A stretch of 64,000 nt of DNA from Stygiolobus caldivivus (GCF_019704315.1 NZ_AP024597.1:2826501-2890500); one strand, 5' to 3'; shown: positions 28,846 to 38,762, counted from the stretch's first letter. The notes: generated by a model from the sequence alone, not told the origin. A program made the numbers and translations.

Positions 28846-29637
28846 GTGTACCTAATTTCCACTAAAGATGGGTTATATGAGTACACAGAGACGCTGAGAA
28901 AGGTGGGTTATGAGTTTAACATTTACGACGCGTTAAAGTTTGAAGACGATTATATCGTATGTTCTCCACAAGAGGGAGTGGTTTACGGAAAAGAAAAAAT
29001 TATCGATAAGGCTTGTTGGAGGCTGATGCTAATTGACAGACAACTCTACGCTTCCCTTGCAGGCCCTATTATTTATGACATAATAGATAGGAAGGTGGTA
29101 CTGGACTTAACGAAAAAGGCTAAGGAGATGGGCTGGAGCTTCGACTATACTCTGCCTCACATTAACGATATCGTATATTTTAAGGGAAGCTTGGTAGCTG
29201 TGATTGAAGAAGGGAACTTACTCAAGGGGGAATCGCTGGAAGGTCTGAAGCCCACTGACTTCAAGGCTGATATGCATAACGTATTCACTAACGATAAGTT
29301 TATGCTTATAGCTACTGCCGATGGTGTGTATTATACGGAGGACTTGAATAACTTCACACTGACACTTGGAGGATATGCCCATGGTTTTGCGGGACTAAAT
29401 GGGAGCATCGTCGCCCAGATAATGAGGGGGGAGCCTCTGTACCTTACAAGGGACGGTAAGGAGTGGTCCAATATGGGGATCAGGCTACCTAAGCCGGTTT
29501 TCGGTCAAACAGCTATAGCTGGAAATGGGAGTGAGTTAATGTATTCAACTACCTCTGTATACAAGCTAAGGGACAACGGTGTCGAACTGGTGGTCGATAA
29601 AATACCTCTCACTAGGAGGATATCCTTCTTTGGTTAG
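28846..29637 (+). CDS. Propeller-like protein, unknown function
   Basis: A 263-residue protein starting with GTG, preceded by GAGATGTGAT as a ribosome site. Repeats of the type STKDGLYEYTE, IATADGVYYTEDLNNF, LYLTRDGKEWSNMG and ELMYSTTSVYKLRDNG resemble the beta strands of BNR/sortilin-like propellers, with Asp-box-like LTRDGKEW. Only five or so blades' worth of sequence is present. No catalytic residues or signal peptide identified. Function unknown. Confidence 0.6.
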   Translation: MYLISTKDGLYEYTETLRKVGYEFNIYDALKFEDDYIVCSPQEGVVYGKEKIIDKACWRLMLIDRQLYASLAGPIIYDIIDRKVVLDLTKKAKEMGWSFDYTLPHINDIVYFKGSLVAVIEEGNLLKGESLEGLKPTDFKADMHNVFTNDKFMLIATADGVYYTEDLNNFTLTLGGYAHGFAGLNGSIVAQIMRGEPLYLTRDGKEWSNMGIRLPKPVFGQTAIAGNGSELMYSTTSVYKLRDNGVELVVDKIPLTRRISFFG

Positions 29638-30065
29638 CTATATTAATAGTATTCCGCAAGTTCGACACAAACCGTAATAGGAACTGCCCGTCCCTTTTGA
29701 GGTTATAATTTATAATTAGTACTGTGTAGTTACTAGTACTAAGAAATATAAAACCTCAAAAATATTATGCATATATAAGTGAACCTTTAGCATAACTTAG
29801 GAAATATTGACTAAAAAGTATTTTTGTTTAAACTTTATACTCGGTCAGCTTATAAAGGAGGGCAATAGCTTTACCTTAAAGTATACATATCCCCTTTGTA
29901 TATGACGAGGGACTTACTATTTATGCCTGACTGAGTATAATTTCCTATATACTAGATTATTAAGTGTAATTATAAGGTGTTATCCAGTTTTACATTATTA
30001 ATTTCTTATCACAAAAATTATTACTAGACATTTTTATTCATTGATCCTTAATATCACTAACTATC
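29638..30065. other. Gap between convergent genes with a repeat
   Basis: No gene seen. The middle is family A copy 3; the rest is A+T rich. Confidence 0.4.
29835..29940. repeat. Family A inverted-repeat element, copy 3
   Basis: A 106-bp copy. Left end TTATACTCGGTCAGC, right end GCCTGACTGAGTATAA. Its reverse complement matches copy 5 (43625-43731) along the full length, including CTCGTCATAT and GTATACTTTAAG-TAAAGCTATT in the interior, which shows true common origin and not just similar ends. Confidence 0.8.
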
Positions 30066-30992
30066 TTACCCCTTCCCTAGATGGATAGCCTTGACGTCAT
30101 ATTTCTTGACGTAAAATTTTCCGAACCCTTTCATCTCCCTCCTAATTGCTATGAGGGCATAGTTTAATATACCTTCTTTATAGTCGCTACCGGGATTAAC
30201 TACATTAGTACTTCCGATTTTATCTACACCTGCTGATTCATGGACATGTCCGTGTAAACCTAGAAGGGGCTGAAGTTTCTCAATGACTTCTCTTACAGAT
30301 GTTGAGCCGACATGGTCTCTTTTTCCCTTGTCGATAACAGCAAAGTCTAATTTAGTATTATAAGGTGGAGCATGGAAATTAAATATTACATTGTCAAAAT
30401 GTTCAATTCCCTTTAGCTTATCAAGGATTTTATTGTAAAGGGTTGACTCTGGGAGTTCCCTATACGTATTCCAAGGAGTAGGATTAACATATCCACAGGT
30501 GAGAAGTAAGAGGTCGTCGAGTTGCTCTATCTTATTTTCACTGACATCAAGCCCGTATCTCTGCATAATACTATCGACTTCTAACGGGTCATCGTTTCCA
30601 GTATTCCAGAGTACTTTGATGTTAGGTTGTTTTTTCTCGTTAAATATCTTGCTCCATTCAGCGGCTTGACCTTCTATAAACTCCAATATCTTCTCTTTTC
30701 TAAAATGTGAATTAGACTTGAATTCATTTATTTCTTCTATTCTCTCAAAAAATAGTGGTGCTATGCCTGAGATTTTATATTCCTCATATAGTTCAGATAA
30801 GGAAACTTCTCGTTCTCCCGCATAGTAATTATTTCCCGCTTTTCTAATGAGCAGAAAGTCCTTAGAAAACAAGTCACCGCCTAATATTAAATAGTTAACA
30901 GAGAACATCTTAGAGGCGTTCAGGGCTTTTCTTAAGACTATCTCAGATCCGTGAATATCTGACACGAACAAAATCTTGGTTTCTAAAGGCAT
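30066..30992 (-). CDS. Calcineurin-like metallophosphoesterase
   Basis: A 308-residue protein with all five metallophosphoesterase blocks: VSDIHGSE (about residue 11), GGDLFSKD, WNTGNDD, FNFHAPP and GLHGHVHES. These supply two metal sites. The insert of about 60 residues after GGDLF is variable in the family. Likely cytoplasmic phosphatase or phosphodiesterase of unknown substrate. Monocistronic here. Confidence 0.88.
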   Translation of the reverse strand: MPLETKILFVSDIHGSEIVLRKALNASKMFSVNYLILGGDLFSKDFLLIRKAGNNYYAGEREVSLSELYEEYKISGIAPLFFERIEEINEFKSNSHFRKEKILEFIEGQAAEWSKIFNEKKQPNIKVLWNTGNDDPLEVDSIMQRYGLDVSENKIEQLDDLLLLTCGYVNPTPWNTYRELPESTLYNKILDKLKGIEHFDNVIFNFHAPPYNTKLDFAVIDKGKRDHVGSTSVREVIEKLQPLLGLHGHVHESAGVDKIGSTNVVNPGSDYKEGILNYALIAIRREMKGFGKFYVKKYDVKAIHLGKG

Positions 30993-31292
30993 AGAACATT
31001 GTCAATTAATTTACTTTTTAAGCTTTTTTCTAACTAAACTGAAAACTTAATAATGATTCACCAGTTAGAGAAAGCTTCAAACTTAACAGCTAATGGTTTA
31101 GCGAGCAAGGAAATTAAAAAATAATTAATAATTACCAATCTTTTGAAAAAATTCATAACGCAATAAATATTTTTTATAATGATAAATTATGAACGACTTA
31201 GTCAGTTTCTCAGGTAACGACCAAGTTTTTTTAAGTGTTTTAATTATCTTCTCCTTAAAGCTTAATAACAGTTTTAGGTAGAGAATAGCAAA
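30993..31292. promoter_or_regulatory. Divergent promoter region
   Basis: A very A+T-rich 300 bp between the phosphoesterase and permease genes. No gene seen; both promoters must lie here. I could not single out a confident TATA box. Confidence 0.3.
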
Positions 31293-32879
31293 ATGGCTGA
31301 GGATAAAGAGTTAAAAAAAGATAATAATATTCAAAAAAATCTATTCGCAAGAGAATCATCTGGTCTCGTTAGAGAAATAAATTGGACAACTGCAATGTTT
31401 ATAAGCATGGGATTTATAGCATTTTATGCATTACCAGTATCATTTTTATCAGGGCTCTATGTCTCCCCTAACGGGTTAGCAGTTTTAGCTGCTCTACTCA
31501 GTTGGATTGTTTTATTACCTCACGCTTTTATATGGACCAAGATAAGCGAAACCTATCAAAGAACAGCAGCTGATTACGTGTTCGCTAGTAGAGTACTCCA
31601 CCCCGCAATAGGTGTAGGTGTAGGGCTAGTATTCGGTATATCTCAGATGATTTTTGATGCAGCTATAGTATATGACGGTGTAGGGCAATTAGCTTCCGGG
31701 TTTTCAGCAATGGGAATAAACTTTGGCCAACCGTATGCTGGGATAGCGAACACATTGTCCAACCCATATATAGTCCTTTTAATTGGTTCCGTTACATTTA
31801 CTGCTGTCATATTAATTAACATCTTTGCTCCTAAGTTCACAAACGAGCTTATGGGAATAGTAACCGGGGTAGCGTTAATCACATTTGTGATTAACGGTGC
31901 CTTAATGTTTACTGTTACTCCCCAGAGTGTAGCTGCTTCAGGTATAACTTATCAGCAACTTGTAGAAGCGTCCAGTAAGGCAACGCCTCTATTCTCTAAT
32001 GTCGGTCTGGCTACTATAGGGCTCATGGTATTCACAGCGTCTTTCCTGCCTTTTGTAAACGGAGCTACATCTATAGCTGGGGAAGTCAGAGGGGGAAGTA
32101 AGGCGTTTACAAGAGGAGTATTTATGGCACTAGTAGTAGCAGGTCTTCTAATTACATTCTTTATATCCTCAAGTATAGCCTCTTTAGGAACAAAGTTTTT
32201 CATAGGCGCAGGAATATTATCTTCTTCTAACCCTACCGCATCACTGCTGAATAATCCTACTTTTGACGTGGTACTAGCTAATAAGAACTTACCATTAGAC
32301 CTTTTCCTAACTATAGGCTCTTATTTCTGGTATATTGCAGTAATGTTTGCAGTAGCGTTATTCGTCTCTAGGTATTTTATGGCTGTAGCGTTCGATAAAG
32401 CCTTACCCACTGTAGTGTCTTATGTAAGCGAAAGGTTCCACAGTCCGGTCGTAGCCCACTTAATAGACGAAATAATTACAATTTCCAGTCTGGTCATAAT
32501 AACGGTAACACCGTTGAGTTCTGCTTTCTTCTACGGTATGGACACCGCAGATGCCATGGCACTGTTATTTGGTTTTATTATAGTAGTCCTTGCTGTGATA
32601 TATTCCTCAGCAAGGAACACATTATCTGCCCTTAAGGGGAACAGGAGTCTTATATTATCTATGGCGGTTATTGACCTTATAGTCCTTTCGGTATACGCAT
32701 ATTATTGGTTCGGCAATTCGACTATCTACCTAGGTATAGATATGAACCCTGCTACATGGGCTTTAATAGCTTCCCCGTTCATAGCTGGGATCATTATTTA
32801 TTATGTCATGAAATATTATAGGGCTAAAAAAGAAGGTATAGACTTGTCCATGACGTTTAAAGAAATACCTCCAGAGTAA
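31293..32879 (+). CDS. APC superfamily amino acid/amine permease, RESSGL...EIPPE type, copy 1
   Basis: A 528-residue carrier with about 12-14 membrane helices. The cytoplasmic N-terminus ends in FARESSGLVREI before helix 1 and the C-terminus ends exactly in EIPPE; both features recur in the permeases at 40536, 44187 and 48911. Arginine deiminase starts 46 bp downstream in the same direction, so arginine or a related guanidino compound is a reasonable but unproved substrate. Confidence 0.9.
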   Translation: MAEDKELKKDNNIQKNLFARESSGLVREINWTTAMFISMGFIAFYALPVSFLSGLYVSPNGLAVLAALLSWIVLLPHAFIWTKISETYQRTAADYVFASRVLHPAIGVGVGLVFGISQMIFDAAIVYDGVGQLASGFSAMGINFGQPYAGIANTLSNPYIVLLIGSVTFTAVILINIFAPKFTNELMGIVTGVALITFVINGALMFTVTPQSVAASGITYQQLVEASSKATPLFSNVGLATIGLMVFTASFLPFVNGATSIAGEVRGGSKAFTRGVFMALVVAGLLITFFISSSIASLGTKFFIGAGILSSSNPTASLLNNPTFDVVLANKNLPLDLFLTIGSYFWYIAVMFAVALFVSRYFMAVAFDKALPTVVSYVSERFHSPVVAHLIDEIITISSLVIITVTPLSSAFFYGMDTADAMALLFGFIIVVLAVIYSSARNTLSALKGNRSLILSMAVIDLIVLSVYAYYWFGNSTIYLGIDMNPATWALIASPFIAGIIIYYVMKYYRAKKEGIDLSMTFKEIPPE

Positions 32880-32925
32880 TAATATTAGGAAAAGATTTTT
32901 ATACTAAGACAATTATTTTTATTAT

Positions 32926-34059
32926 ATGGACTTAAAATCCGAGTTCTCTCCCTTAAAAAAAGTAGTAGTCTCAACACCTGGTAAAGAAAAAGAAAGGCTA
33001 ACCCCTAAAACACTATATGAGCTACAGTACGCAGAAATACCTGACCTCGAAGAGTTGAGGAGCGAGCATGACGAGTTTAAAAGGAAACTCTCTGAAGCAG
33101 GAGCTGAAGTAGTTGACATAAGAGATGAAATAAAGAAGCTACCTAAAGGGGAAATCATTGAGTATATTATAAAGCGTTCAGAATGTGCGTTAACGTCCCT
33201 TGAGAGCCTGGACATAACGACTTTAGCCGATATAGCGATTTCGGGACTTACATTTACAGAGGCAAAAGCACTAGGGATATTAAAGGACTCTATAGTCGGA
33301 GAAGAGGCTGACCTGTGTTTAAGACCTCTCGTCAACATTATGTTTACTAGAGACCCCGGAATGGTAATGGGCAAGACGTATATAGCAGGGAAAATGAGGT
33401 GGGAGAGCAGGAGAGCTGAACCAGAACTCCTGTTAAAAATACTTAAACCGGAAAATGTAGTTAAGGCTGAGAGGGGCTTCTTCGAGGGCGGTGACTTTAT
33501 GCCTTTAGGTTACGGAAAGTTACTTATGGGGTTCGGTACAAGGTCTAGCGCACTGGGGATAAACGATGTGTTACCTAAGCTGGTAGACCAGGGGGAATTA
33601 GATGAAGCTGTGTTGGTCAGACTTGAGACACCTGAATATCACCCCAACAAAGGTATAGGACACTTAGACACAGTAATGGGTATCCCTTCGAAAGACGTAA
33701 TAATATATTACTCATATCTTGACTCCATGAAGGTCTACATCTACTCTAAGGGTGGTACGAGGAGGGTTGACAGACCCCTAAGAGAAGTGTTGAAAGACTA
33801 TTTAGCGAGGGATTTAAGGGTAGTACTTATAGGTAATGGCGAGTATTATTCTGAGGAAAGGGAACACTGGTTATTAGCCAGTAATATAATTGTCGTCGAT
33901 AACAATAAGATTGTAGCATATGAACATAATAGAATAACTAACAAATTATTGACAGAAGCTGGAATTAAAGTCATAACATTCAGGGGAAACGAGATAATTA
34001 AGGAAGGAGGAGAGAGGAGCGGTCCGAGGTGCATGACATTACCTCTAATAAAGAAGTAG
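32926..34059 (+). CDS. arcA: Arginine deiminase
   Basis: A 377-residue guanidino-modifying enzyme that converts arginine to citrulline and ammonia. Family blocks are MFTRDPGMVMGK (about 140), FFEGGDFMPLG (about 186), GIGHLDTVMGI (about 243) and the C-terminal GPRCMTLPL with the nucleophilic cysteine near residue 370. The N-terminal VVVSTPGKE and ERLTP segments are also typical. It is slightly shorter than bacterial enzymes of about 405-420. The neighbouring permease could import its substrate. Citrulline would need ornithine carbamoyltransferase and carbamate kinase, which are not in the window. Confidence 0.87.
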   Translation: MDLKSEFSPLKKVVVSTPGKEKERLTPKTLYELQYAEIPDLEELRSEHDEFKRKLSEAGAEVVDIRDEIKKLPKGEIIEYIIKRSECALTSLESLDITTLADIAISGLTFTEAKALGILKDSIVGEEADLCLRPLVNIMFTRDPGMVMGKTYIAGKMRWESRRAEPELLLKILKPENVVKAERGFFEGGDFMPLGYGKLLMGFGTRSSALGINDVLPKLVDQGELDEAVLVRLETPEYHPNKGIGHLDTVMGIPSKDVIIYYSYLDSMKVYIYSKGGTRRVDRPLREVLKDYLARDLRVVLIGNGEYYSEEREHWLLASNIIVVDNNKIVAYEHNRITNKLLTEAGIKVITFRGNEIIKEGGERSGPRCMTLPLIKK

Positions 34060-34557
34060 TAGATAATGTTATAGGCACCTAGTCCATACTTTTTTCACAG
34101 CCAAATCGAATATTTTAAGGATGATATTCTTGTATAAAATTCCTTAAGTTTGTTTTAAAGGCTAAGGTCTTATAGCCTACAAGGCAAGTTTACTTATAAA
34201 CATTACGAGGTGGTTCCTACTAAACCCCTCCAAACCGCAACATTTTCAAAAGTATATTATATCTATCCGTAAATTATGTAGAGAAATAAGGGTAGTAGCG
34301 GGTAATTGGGTCAACTGTTAGTAACAGTTACAAGTCCTTTCATAACAAATGCGAAGTGAATGTAATGCTCGCCTATGCGGGATATCGTCTCACAATGACT
34401 TTACCCCTTCCTGACGCAGTGTAACATAACTCTGTCCTTTGATCTCTATGTGACTACCGCGAGAAAGACTGTAAACTAAAAAGAAAAATAGGAATGTTAA
34501 TTGATCTATCACATGGGCATAAAACACGTCAAGGTTTCTCAACAGGAGACAAACTAC
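34060..34557. other. Gap with possible family C remnant
   Basis: No gene seen. The stretch 34335-34441 resembles family C on the minus strand. Confidence 0.4.
34335..34441 (-). repeat. Possible divergent family C repeat, copy 3
   Basis: Read on the minus strand, the right end CTTCGCATTTGTTATGAAAG matches CTTCGCGTTTATTATGAAAA of copy 2, and total length is similar. The interior is poorly conserved, so homology beyond the end is uncertain. Confidence 0.35.
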
Positions 34558-34974
34558 TTACTCGAGAAATATTACCTCCTCCATATCCCTAAACAGTTCG
34601 TCCCCGGTAACCACTTTTGCATTATACTTTCTACCTAACGTAAGGAGTATACTATCTGTTATACTAGGCTTATTTTTACCCTCCTTTTTCGCCTTGTCTA
34701 ACAATTCGAGGTATGCGTTAGCACTCAGGACACTCAACTCTCTATCAATACATACGACTACGCTGTTCTCTTCAACAAATTTTAGCCTCTCTCTGACGCT
34801 GTTCTCCTCAAATCCTTCTCTTACGTATTTTCTGGCCAGCTCTGCTAGGACTAGGTCTGGCGTTATTATCTCGTCTGCAGAAGACATGAATGTGAGGACT
34901 TTCTTCCCCTTCTCGCTCCCGATGAAAAACTCTACCCAAGCGTAGCTATCCATCACGATCCTCAACCCTATCAT
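34558..34974 (-). CDS. vapC: VapC-type PIN domain toxin
   Basis: A 138-residue PIN domain ribonuclease. Acidic residues for metal are visible in VMDSYAWVEFF (Asp near 8), DLVLAELARKYV (Glu near 45), SITDSILLTLG (Asp near 105) and VVTGDELF (Asp near 122). The start overlaps the vapB gene by 29 bp; a start a few codons later at the second Met is also possible. Toxin activity is by family. Confidence 0.9.
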   Translation of the reverse strand: MIGLRIVMDSYAWVEFFIGSEKGKKVLTFMSSADEIITPDLVLAELARKYVREGFEENSVRERLKFVEENSVVVCIDRELSVLSANAYLELLDKAKKEGKNKPSITDSILLTLGRKYNAKVVTGDELFRDMEEVIFLE

Positions 34975-35152
34975 CCCTAATGAAGGGATTTATCTTACCC
35001 TTATCTACACCGAACATGCTCTTCAACTTCTCCTCCCTATACAGTTTTATTAAATATGAGATCGTGTCGTCTATCGACGAAAAGTTATTCTCCTCCTTAA
35101 GCCTTTTTAGCATCTCAAGTGTGGTCTCCCTCACTTTTATCGTCTTTTCCAT
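34946..35152 (-). CDS. vapB: VapB-type antitoxin
   Basis: A 68-residue protein with an N-terminal DNA-binding and dimerisation part TIKVRETTLEMLKRLKEENN followed by SSIDDTISYLIKLYREEK and an acidic tail. The layout is that of crenarchaeal VapB, an RHH/AbrB-like small antitoxin preceding and overlapping vapC. Confidence 0.88.
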   Translation of the reverse strand: MEKTIKVRETTLEMLKRLKEENNFSSIDDTISYLIKLYREEKLKSMFGVDKGKINPFIRDDRVEDRDG

Positions 35153-35665
35153 AATTCTACTTTCTACTTTCTACCATATTAACTTTACTTCGGAAGGGGT
35201 TATAAAGCTGGTTAACGTAAGTATGATACTAGGCTTGTGTAAATAAAGTAAACTTAAACTTCTGGTTAATAATGGGGTGTCAACTAGTACAATGTCGATT
35301 ATGTGTATTCTTTTATGCCCTAAAGTCGAGCCACTCACGTCTCCATTGCAAATTGAAATATTCTTCGAATTAGTATAATTCGGTTTAGTATAATTCGGTG
35401 TATAAATAACCAGCTACTTGTTAAACGTCCTGTCTAATTTAAGTTATAACCCCCTCGTTATCCGTCCTACTAGCTTTTTAGTATTAATTTTACTTGACGT
35501 ATAATTAACAGTTAAAATATCACTTCAATAAGATAAATCACATGGATCCGTGAACGATTCCTTAAATCACACAGTTGATTTTATACAGAGGTATCTTTAT
35601 CCATAGCTTCGTATTAGACTCTTAAGGCCTAAGAAAATACATCCACAGAAGTTTCATACTATAGG
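35153..35665. other. Gap with a short tandem repeat
   Basis: No gene seen. TTAGTATAATTCGG occurs twice, at 35370-35383 and 35385-35398, about 220 bp upstream of vapB. Nothing else is recognised. Confidence 0.4.
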
Positions 35666-37783
35666 CTACTTTAAAGTCCTGATCTTAACTATATTTAGAG
35701 ACTGAGCTATACTCCCGGAGACTGGGTCGGTTATCTGTTCACTTATGAGGCTATTTACATCAAACCCGTGTCCATACGCAAACCTCTCACCCCTCGCGTG
35801 CCTGCCGAAGCCAAAATAGGCAAACACTGTATCGTCCCTGATCCCTTTACTTACTTTTACTTTACACCTTACTCTCTGCCCGGTAGTTAGTGATATTACC
35901 TCTACCTCGTCCCCATCATTAATCCCGAGTTGAGATGCCTTATTCTTACTTATCATTACCGGGTTATCTGGGGCCAGTTTAACTAGAGTAGGTATGTCAA
36001 AAGTAATGCTGTCTTGCGTATGGTATAGCGTATGACCTGTCGTAAGGAAAAACTCGTCATTAGCCCTCGGCATAATGTTCTTCTCAATATATGTGGGGAT
36101 GGGGTAATACCCTGCTCTCCTCAGAGTATCAGAGTATATCTCAACCCTACCTGACGGTGTCTTAAACGGCTTTTTATAGGGATAGACCTCATACACTTCT
36201 TCCTCGATCCTTAATGCGCCTTTTTGGGCTAGCTCTTCTTTACTTACGTTAAGTTGTTTCAGGGCCATTTCCTCAAGGTCTTTAAATGTTGAGCTTGACA
36301 AACCAAGCCTATGTTCTAGTTCTAACATAATCCACCATAAAGGTCTCGTGTCGTATAGGGGGTCTATAGTCTTCTGGTGTATGTCCACCCAGTTATCTAG
36401 AGTCCAACCCACAGGTAAAGGTAATTCGTCCCTCTCTAGATACGTAGACTCTGCTAAGACCACGTCGGCGTATTCGGTAACGTCGGAAGGCATTACGTCG
36501 ACCACTGCCAGAAAGTCTACTGCCTTTAATGCCCTCCTTACAAACTCAGAGTCGGGGTCTCTACCATCGAGGTTAGTACCTATTACCATTAAAGCCTTTA
36601 TAGGATAGGGGCTACCCGTAAGGATAGCCCTATAGACCTCCTGGAATGCCGCGTATGTAAGGGGGTACCTGATCTTATCTATCCTCTGTGCCTTTACATT
36701 ACTCTTATCGTAGAGTTTAACCTTAGCCTTTTTAGCTATAATTAACCCTCCCTTCTTATCTATATTGCCTAGCATAGCGTTAATTGTAAATGCCGCCATC
36801 CATGTATATGTAGAGTCGTTCGAGAAAGAGGTGTGCCAACCGTCATCTATAACAGATGCGGGTCTGTTAGACCAGAGGTTTTCCGCTATGTATTTAACGT
36901 CGTCATAACCCACTCCGGTGATCTGTTGTAGCCTAGGGTAGACTTTTTCCCCTTCCTTTTCTAATAGCGAGAATACCGTAATGGCTTTCCTCCCGTTCAA
37001 GGATTTCTCTTCGAGAAGTTGTTGAGAATATATACCGGTAGGGGTTAGGTCGTCCTCGTATACGAGTAAGGGGGCATTAGTATACTTTACCAAAAAGTCC
37101 TTATCATACATCTCGTTCCTGATCATGTAATATATTACTCCCAATAGGAACGCAGTGTCAGTACCAGGCCTGATGGGTACCCATCTCTCGGCGTACCTCT
37201 CCGCTATAGCTGATTTTCTCGGGTCTATCACGGCTATTTTTAGCCCCTTTTTCCTGCCTTCGTCTATCCTCCTCACAATATCGGGGACTATCCCCTCCAA
37301 GGGGTTCCTACCTATAAAGACGACAAACTTAGAATTTGGATAGTCGGGGTCTACACTCCTCGGGCCCTCTGTCCCGAGTACTAATTCTGAGGCGACAGTC
37401 CTAGGCCCGTGGCAAACTGACTCATGTCCTATTAAGTTCGGAGTACCGTATAAAGCGGAAAACCTTTCCAGTAACTCTTTTCCGTAGTCATGGAAGGTGA
37501 TTGCTAAATACTCTGGGTGTCCTTGATCCAGTAGTTCCTTTAAGTACTTGACTACGGTATCTAACGCCTTATCCCATGTCGTAGGGACTAAGGTGTCACC
37601 TTGCCTAATGAGGGGTGATTTTAGCCTATCAGGGTGGCTTAAGAGATAAGGGCCAGCAGCACCCCTACCGCATATTCCGGGCTGGGGGTGATCCTTGTTG
37701 GGGGCTACTCTAACGTTCTTACCCTCTACTGAGGTTATAATCCCACAAGCGTTCTTACACATATAACATCTTGCAAATGGCAT
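35666..37783 (-). CDS. DMSO-reductase family molybdopterin oxidoreductase, catalytic subunit
   Basis: A 705-residue enzyme of the complex iron-sulfur molybdoenzyme group. It opens directly with the Fe-S motif CYMCKNACGI and a fourth Cys in PGICGRGAAG. HESVCHGPRTVASELVLG carries the probable Mo-ligand cysteine. GRNPLEGIVPDIVRRIDEG and VIGTNLDGRDPDSEF bind the pterin dinucleotides, and the C-terminal molybdopterin-binding domain starts at about 585. The general pattern is closest to polysulfide/thiosulfate/tetrathionate reductases. No Tat signal precedes the cluster, so the enzyme looks cytoplasmic or the start lies elsewhere. No electron-transfer subunits are adjacent. Confidence 0.85.
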   Translation of the reverse strand: MPFARCYMCKNACGIITSVEGKNVRVAPNKDHPQPGICGRGAAGPYLLSHPDRLKSPLIRQGDTLVPTTWDKALDTVVKYLKELLDQGHPEYLAITFHDYGKELLERFSALYGTPNLIGHESVCHGPRTVASELVLGTEGPRSVDPDYPNSKFVVFIGRNPLEGIVPDIVRRIDEGRKKGLKIAVIDPRKSAIAERYAERWVPIRPGTDTAFLLGVIYYMIRNEMYDKDFLVKYTNAPLLVYEDDLTPTGIYSQQLLEEKSLNGRKAITVFSLLEKEGEKVYPRLQQITGVGYDDVKYIAENLWSNRPASVIDDGWHTSFSNDSTYTWMAAFTINAMLGNIDKKGGLIIAKKAKVKLYDKSNVKAQRIDKIRYPLTYAAFQEVYRAILTGSPYPIKALMVIGTNLDGRDPDSEFVRRALKAVDFLAVVDVMPSDVTEYADVVLAESTYLERDELPLPVGWTLDNWVDIHQKTIDPLYDTRPLWWIMLELEHRLGLSSSTFKDLEEMALKQLNVSKEELAQKGALRIEEEVYEVYPYKKPFKTPSGRVEIYSDTLRRAGYYPIPTYIEKNIMPRANDEFFLTTGHTLYHTQDSITFDIPTLVKLAPDNPVMISKNKASQLGINDGDEVEVISLTTGQRVRCKVKVSKGIRDDTVFAYFGFGRHARGERFAYGHGFDVNSLISEQITDPVSGSIAQSLNIVKIRTLK

Positions 37784-38007
37784 ATAATGATCTATTAACC
37801 CCGTGTTTTAAAAATTAGTATAAAAAACTCAAGAAACGTAAGTATGTTTTCTCCTTATAAGGTATAGCAAGTTAATTCTTAGTCTTCTGTTTCTAAAATC
37901 TTAGATACGGAAAGTATATAGATGGAATAGATAAAAAGTTATCTCGTTCTACCAAACTTAATCCCCAAAGTTTTTGTATAATACTTAGGGATTTATCCCG
38001 TCTTTTT

Positions 38008-38457
38008 TTACCACCTTGCATATTTTAACCATTTTCCGTTAAATGTTAGTACCATTCTTTCGTTTCCTTTTTCGTCTTTTGTCTTACCTACGTCTATTGT
38101 GACATCTATCATGCTCATTATCCCGTCGCCGAACATCTCATGTGCGACATCCTTTATAGCAGGACCGTAGAGTAATACGGCCTCATAGAGCCTATATATA
38201 AATGGGTCGGTCGGCGGCCAAGGTTGAGCTGGCGTCCTCATCGGGACTTCCATCAATATTCCCTTATATTCAGGGGGAAGTTCTAAAACCTTGACCAATT
38301 TTTCAGCCTCTTCTTCAGTAGCTTGTCCGTAACCGTATAATAACATGGCCGTATAAACTGGGCTCCTACCTATCACCTTCCCTAACTCTTCCCAACTTAT
38401 CTTCTTCTCTCTCTTTCTCTCTAACATGAGCTCTCTAGCCTTAGACTTATCTAGCAT
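38008..38457 (-). CDS. cynS: Cyanate hydratase (cyanase)
   Basis: A 149-residue cyanase, which converts cyanate and bicarbonate to ammonia and CO2. The N-terminal helical DNA-binding-like fold (ISWEELGKVIGRSPVYTAML) and the C-terminal catalytic domain are both intact: DPFIYRLYEAVLLYG supplies the Arg and Glu and FGDGIMSMIDVTIDV the Ser of the active site. Length is normal. It fits the nitrogen-compound theme, since carbamoyl compounds release cyanate when hot. Confidence 0.95.
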   Translation of the reverse strand: MLDKSKARELMLERKREKKISWEELGKVIGRSPVYTAMLLYGYGQATEEEAEKLVKVLELPPEYKGILMEVPMRTPAQPWPPTDPFIYRLYEAVLLYGPAIKDVAHEMFGDGIMSMIDVTIDVGKTKDEKGNERMVLTFNGKWLKYARW

Positions 38458-38616
38458 AGGAAAGGCTACTCTTAACCTACTAATTAATATTACTCACCTA
38501 GCGAGTTTAAAGTATTCAGCCAAACACGTTAAATGATGTTTATATGTGAAAGGTTGCCGTACATCAGGTGTGTGATGGTCTAAGTTATAAGAAGTTTTCC
38601 TCTTGTTATCTTATAG

Positions 38617-38727
38617 TTCTTTTCATAATAAACGCGAAGGCGGTCTAACGTCTACTGGAGCTCGGCGTAGTCACATGGCTTAATTTATTCGCCTTCACCA
38701 CGGTTAGGTAATACCTTTCATGTCTTT
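38617..38727 (-). repeat. Family C repeat, copy 2
   Basis: About 111 bp whose reverse complement aligns with 6687-6800. The longest shared block is AGACGTTAGACCG. It sits in the 305-bp gap between cynS and the FAD oxidase and no gene is seen in the rest of this gap. Confidence 0.6.
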
Positions 38728-38762
38728 GCAAATATTACGATTTGCAAATATTATGATAAAGA

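Noticed and set aside
35370-35398. Duplicate of TTAGTATAATTCGG considered as a vapBC operator
   Set aside because: More than 200 bp upstream of vapB and not palindromic.
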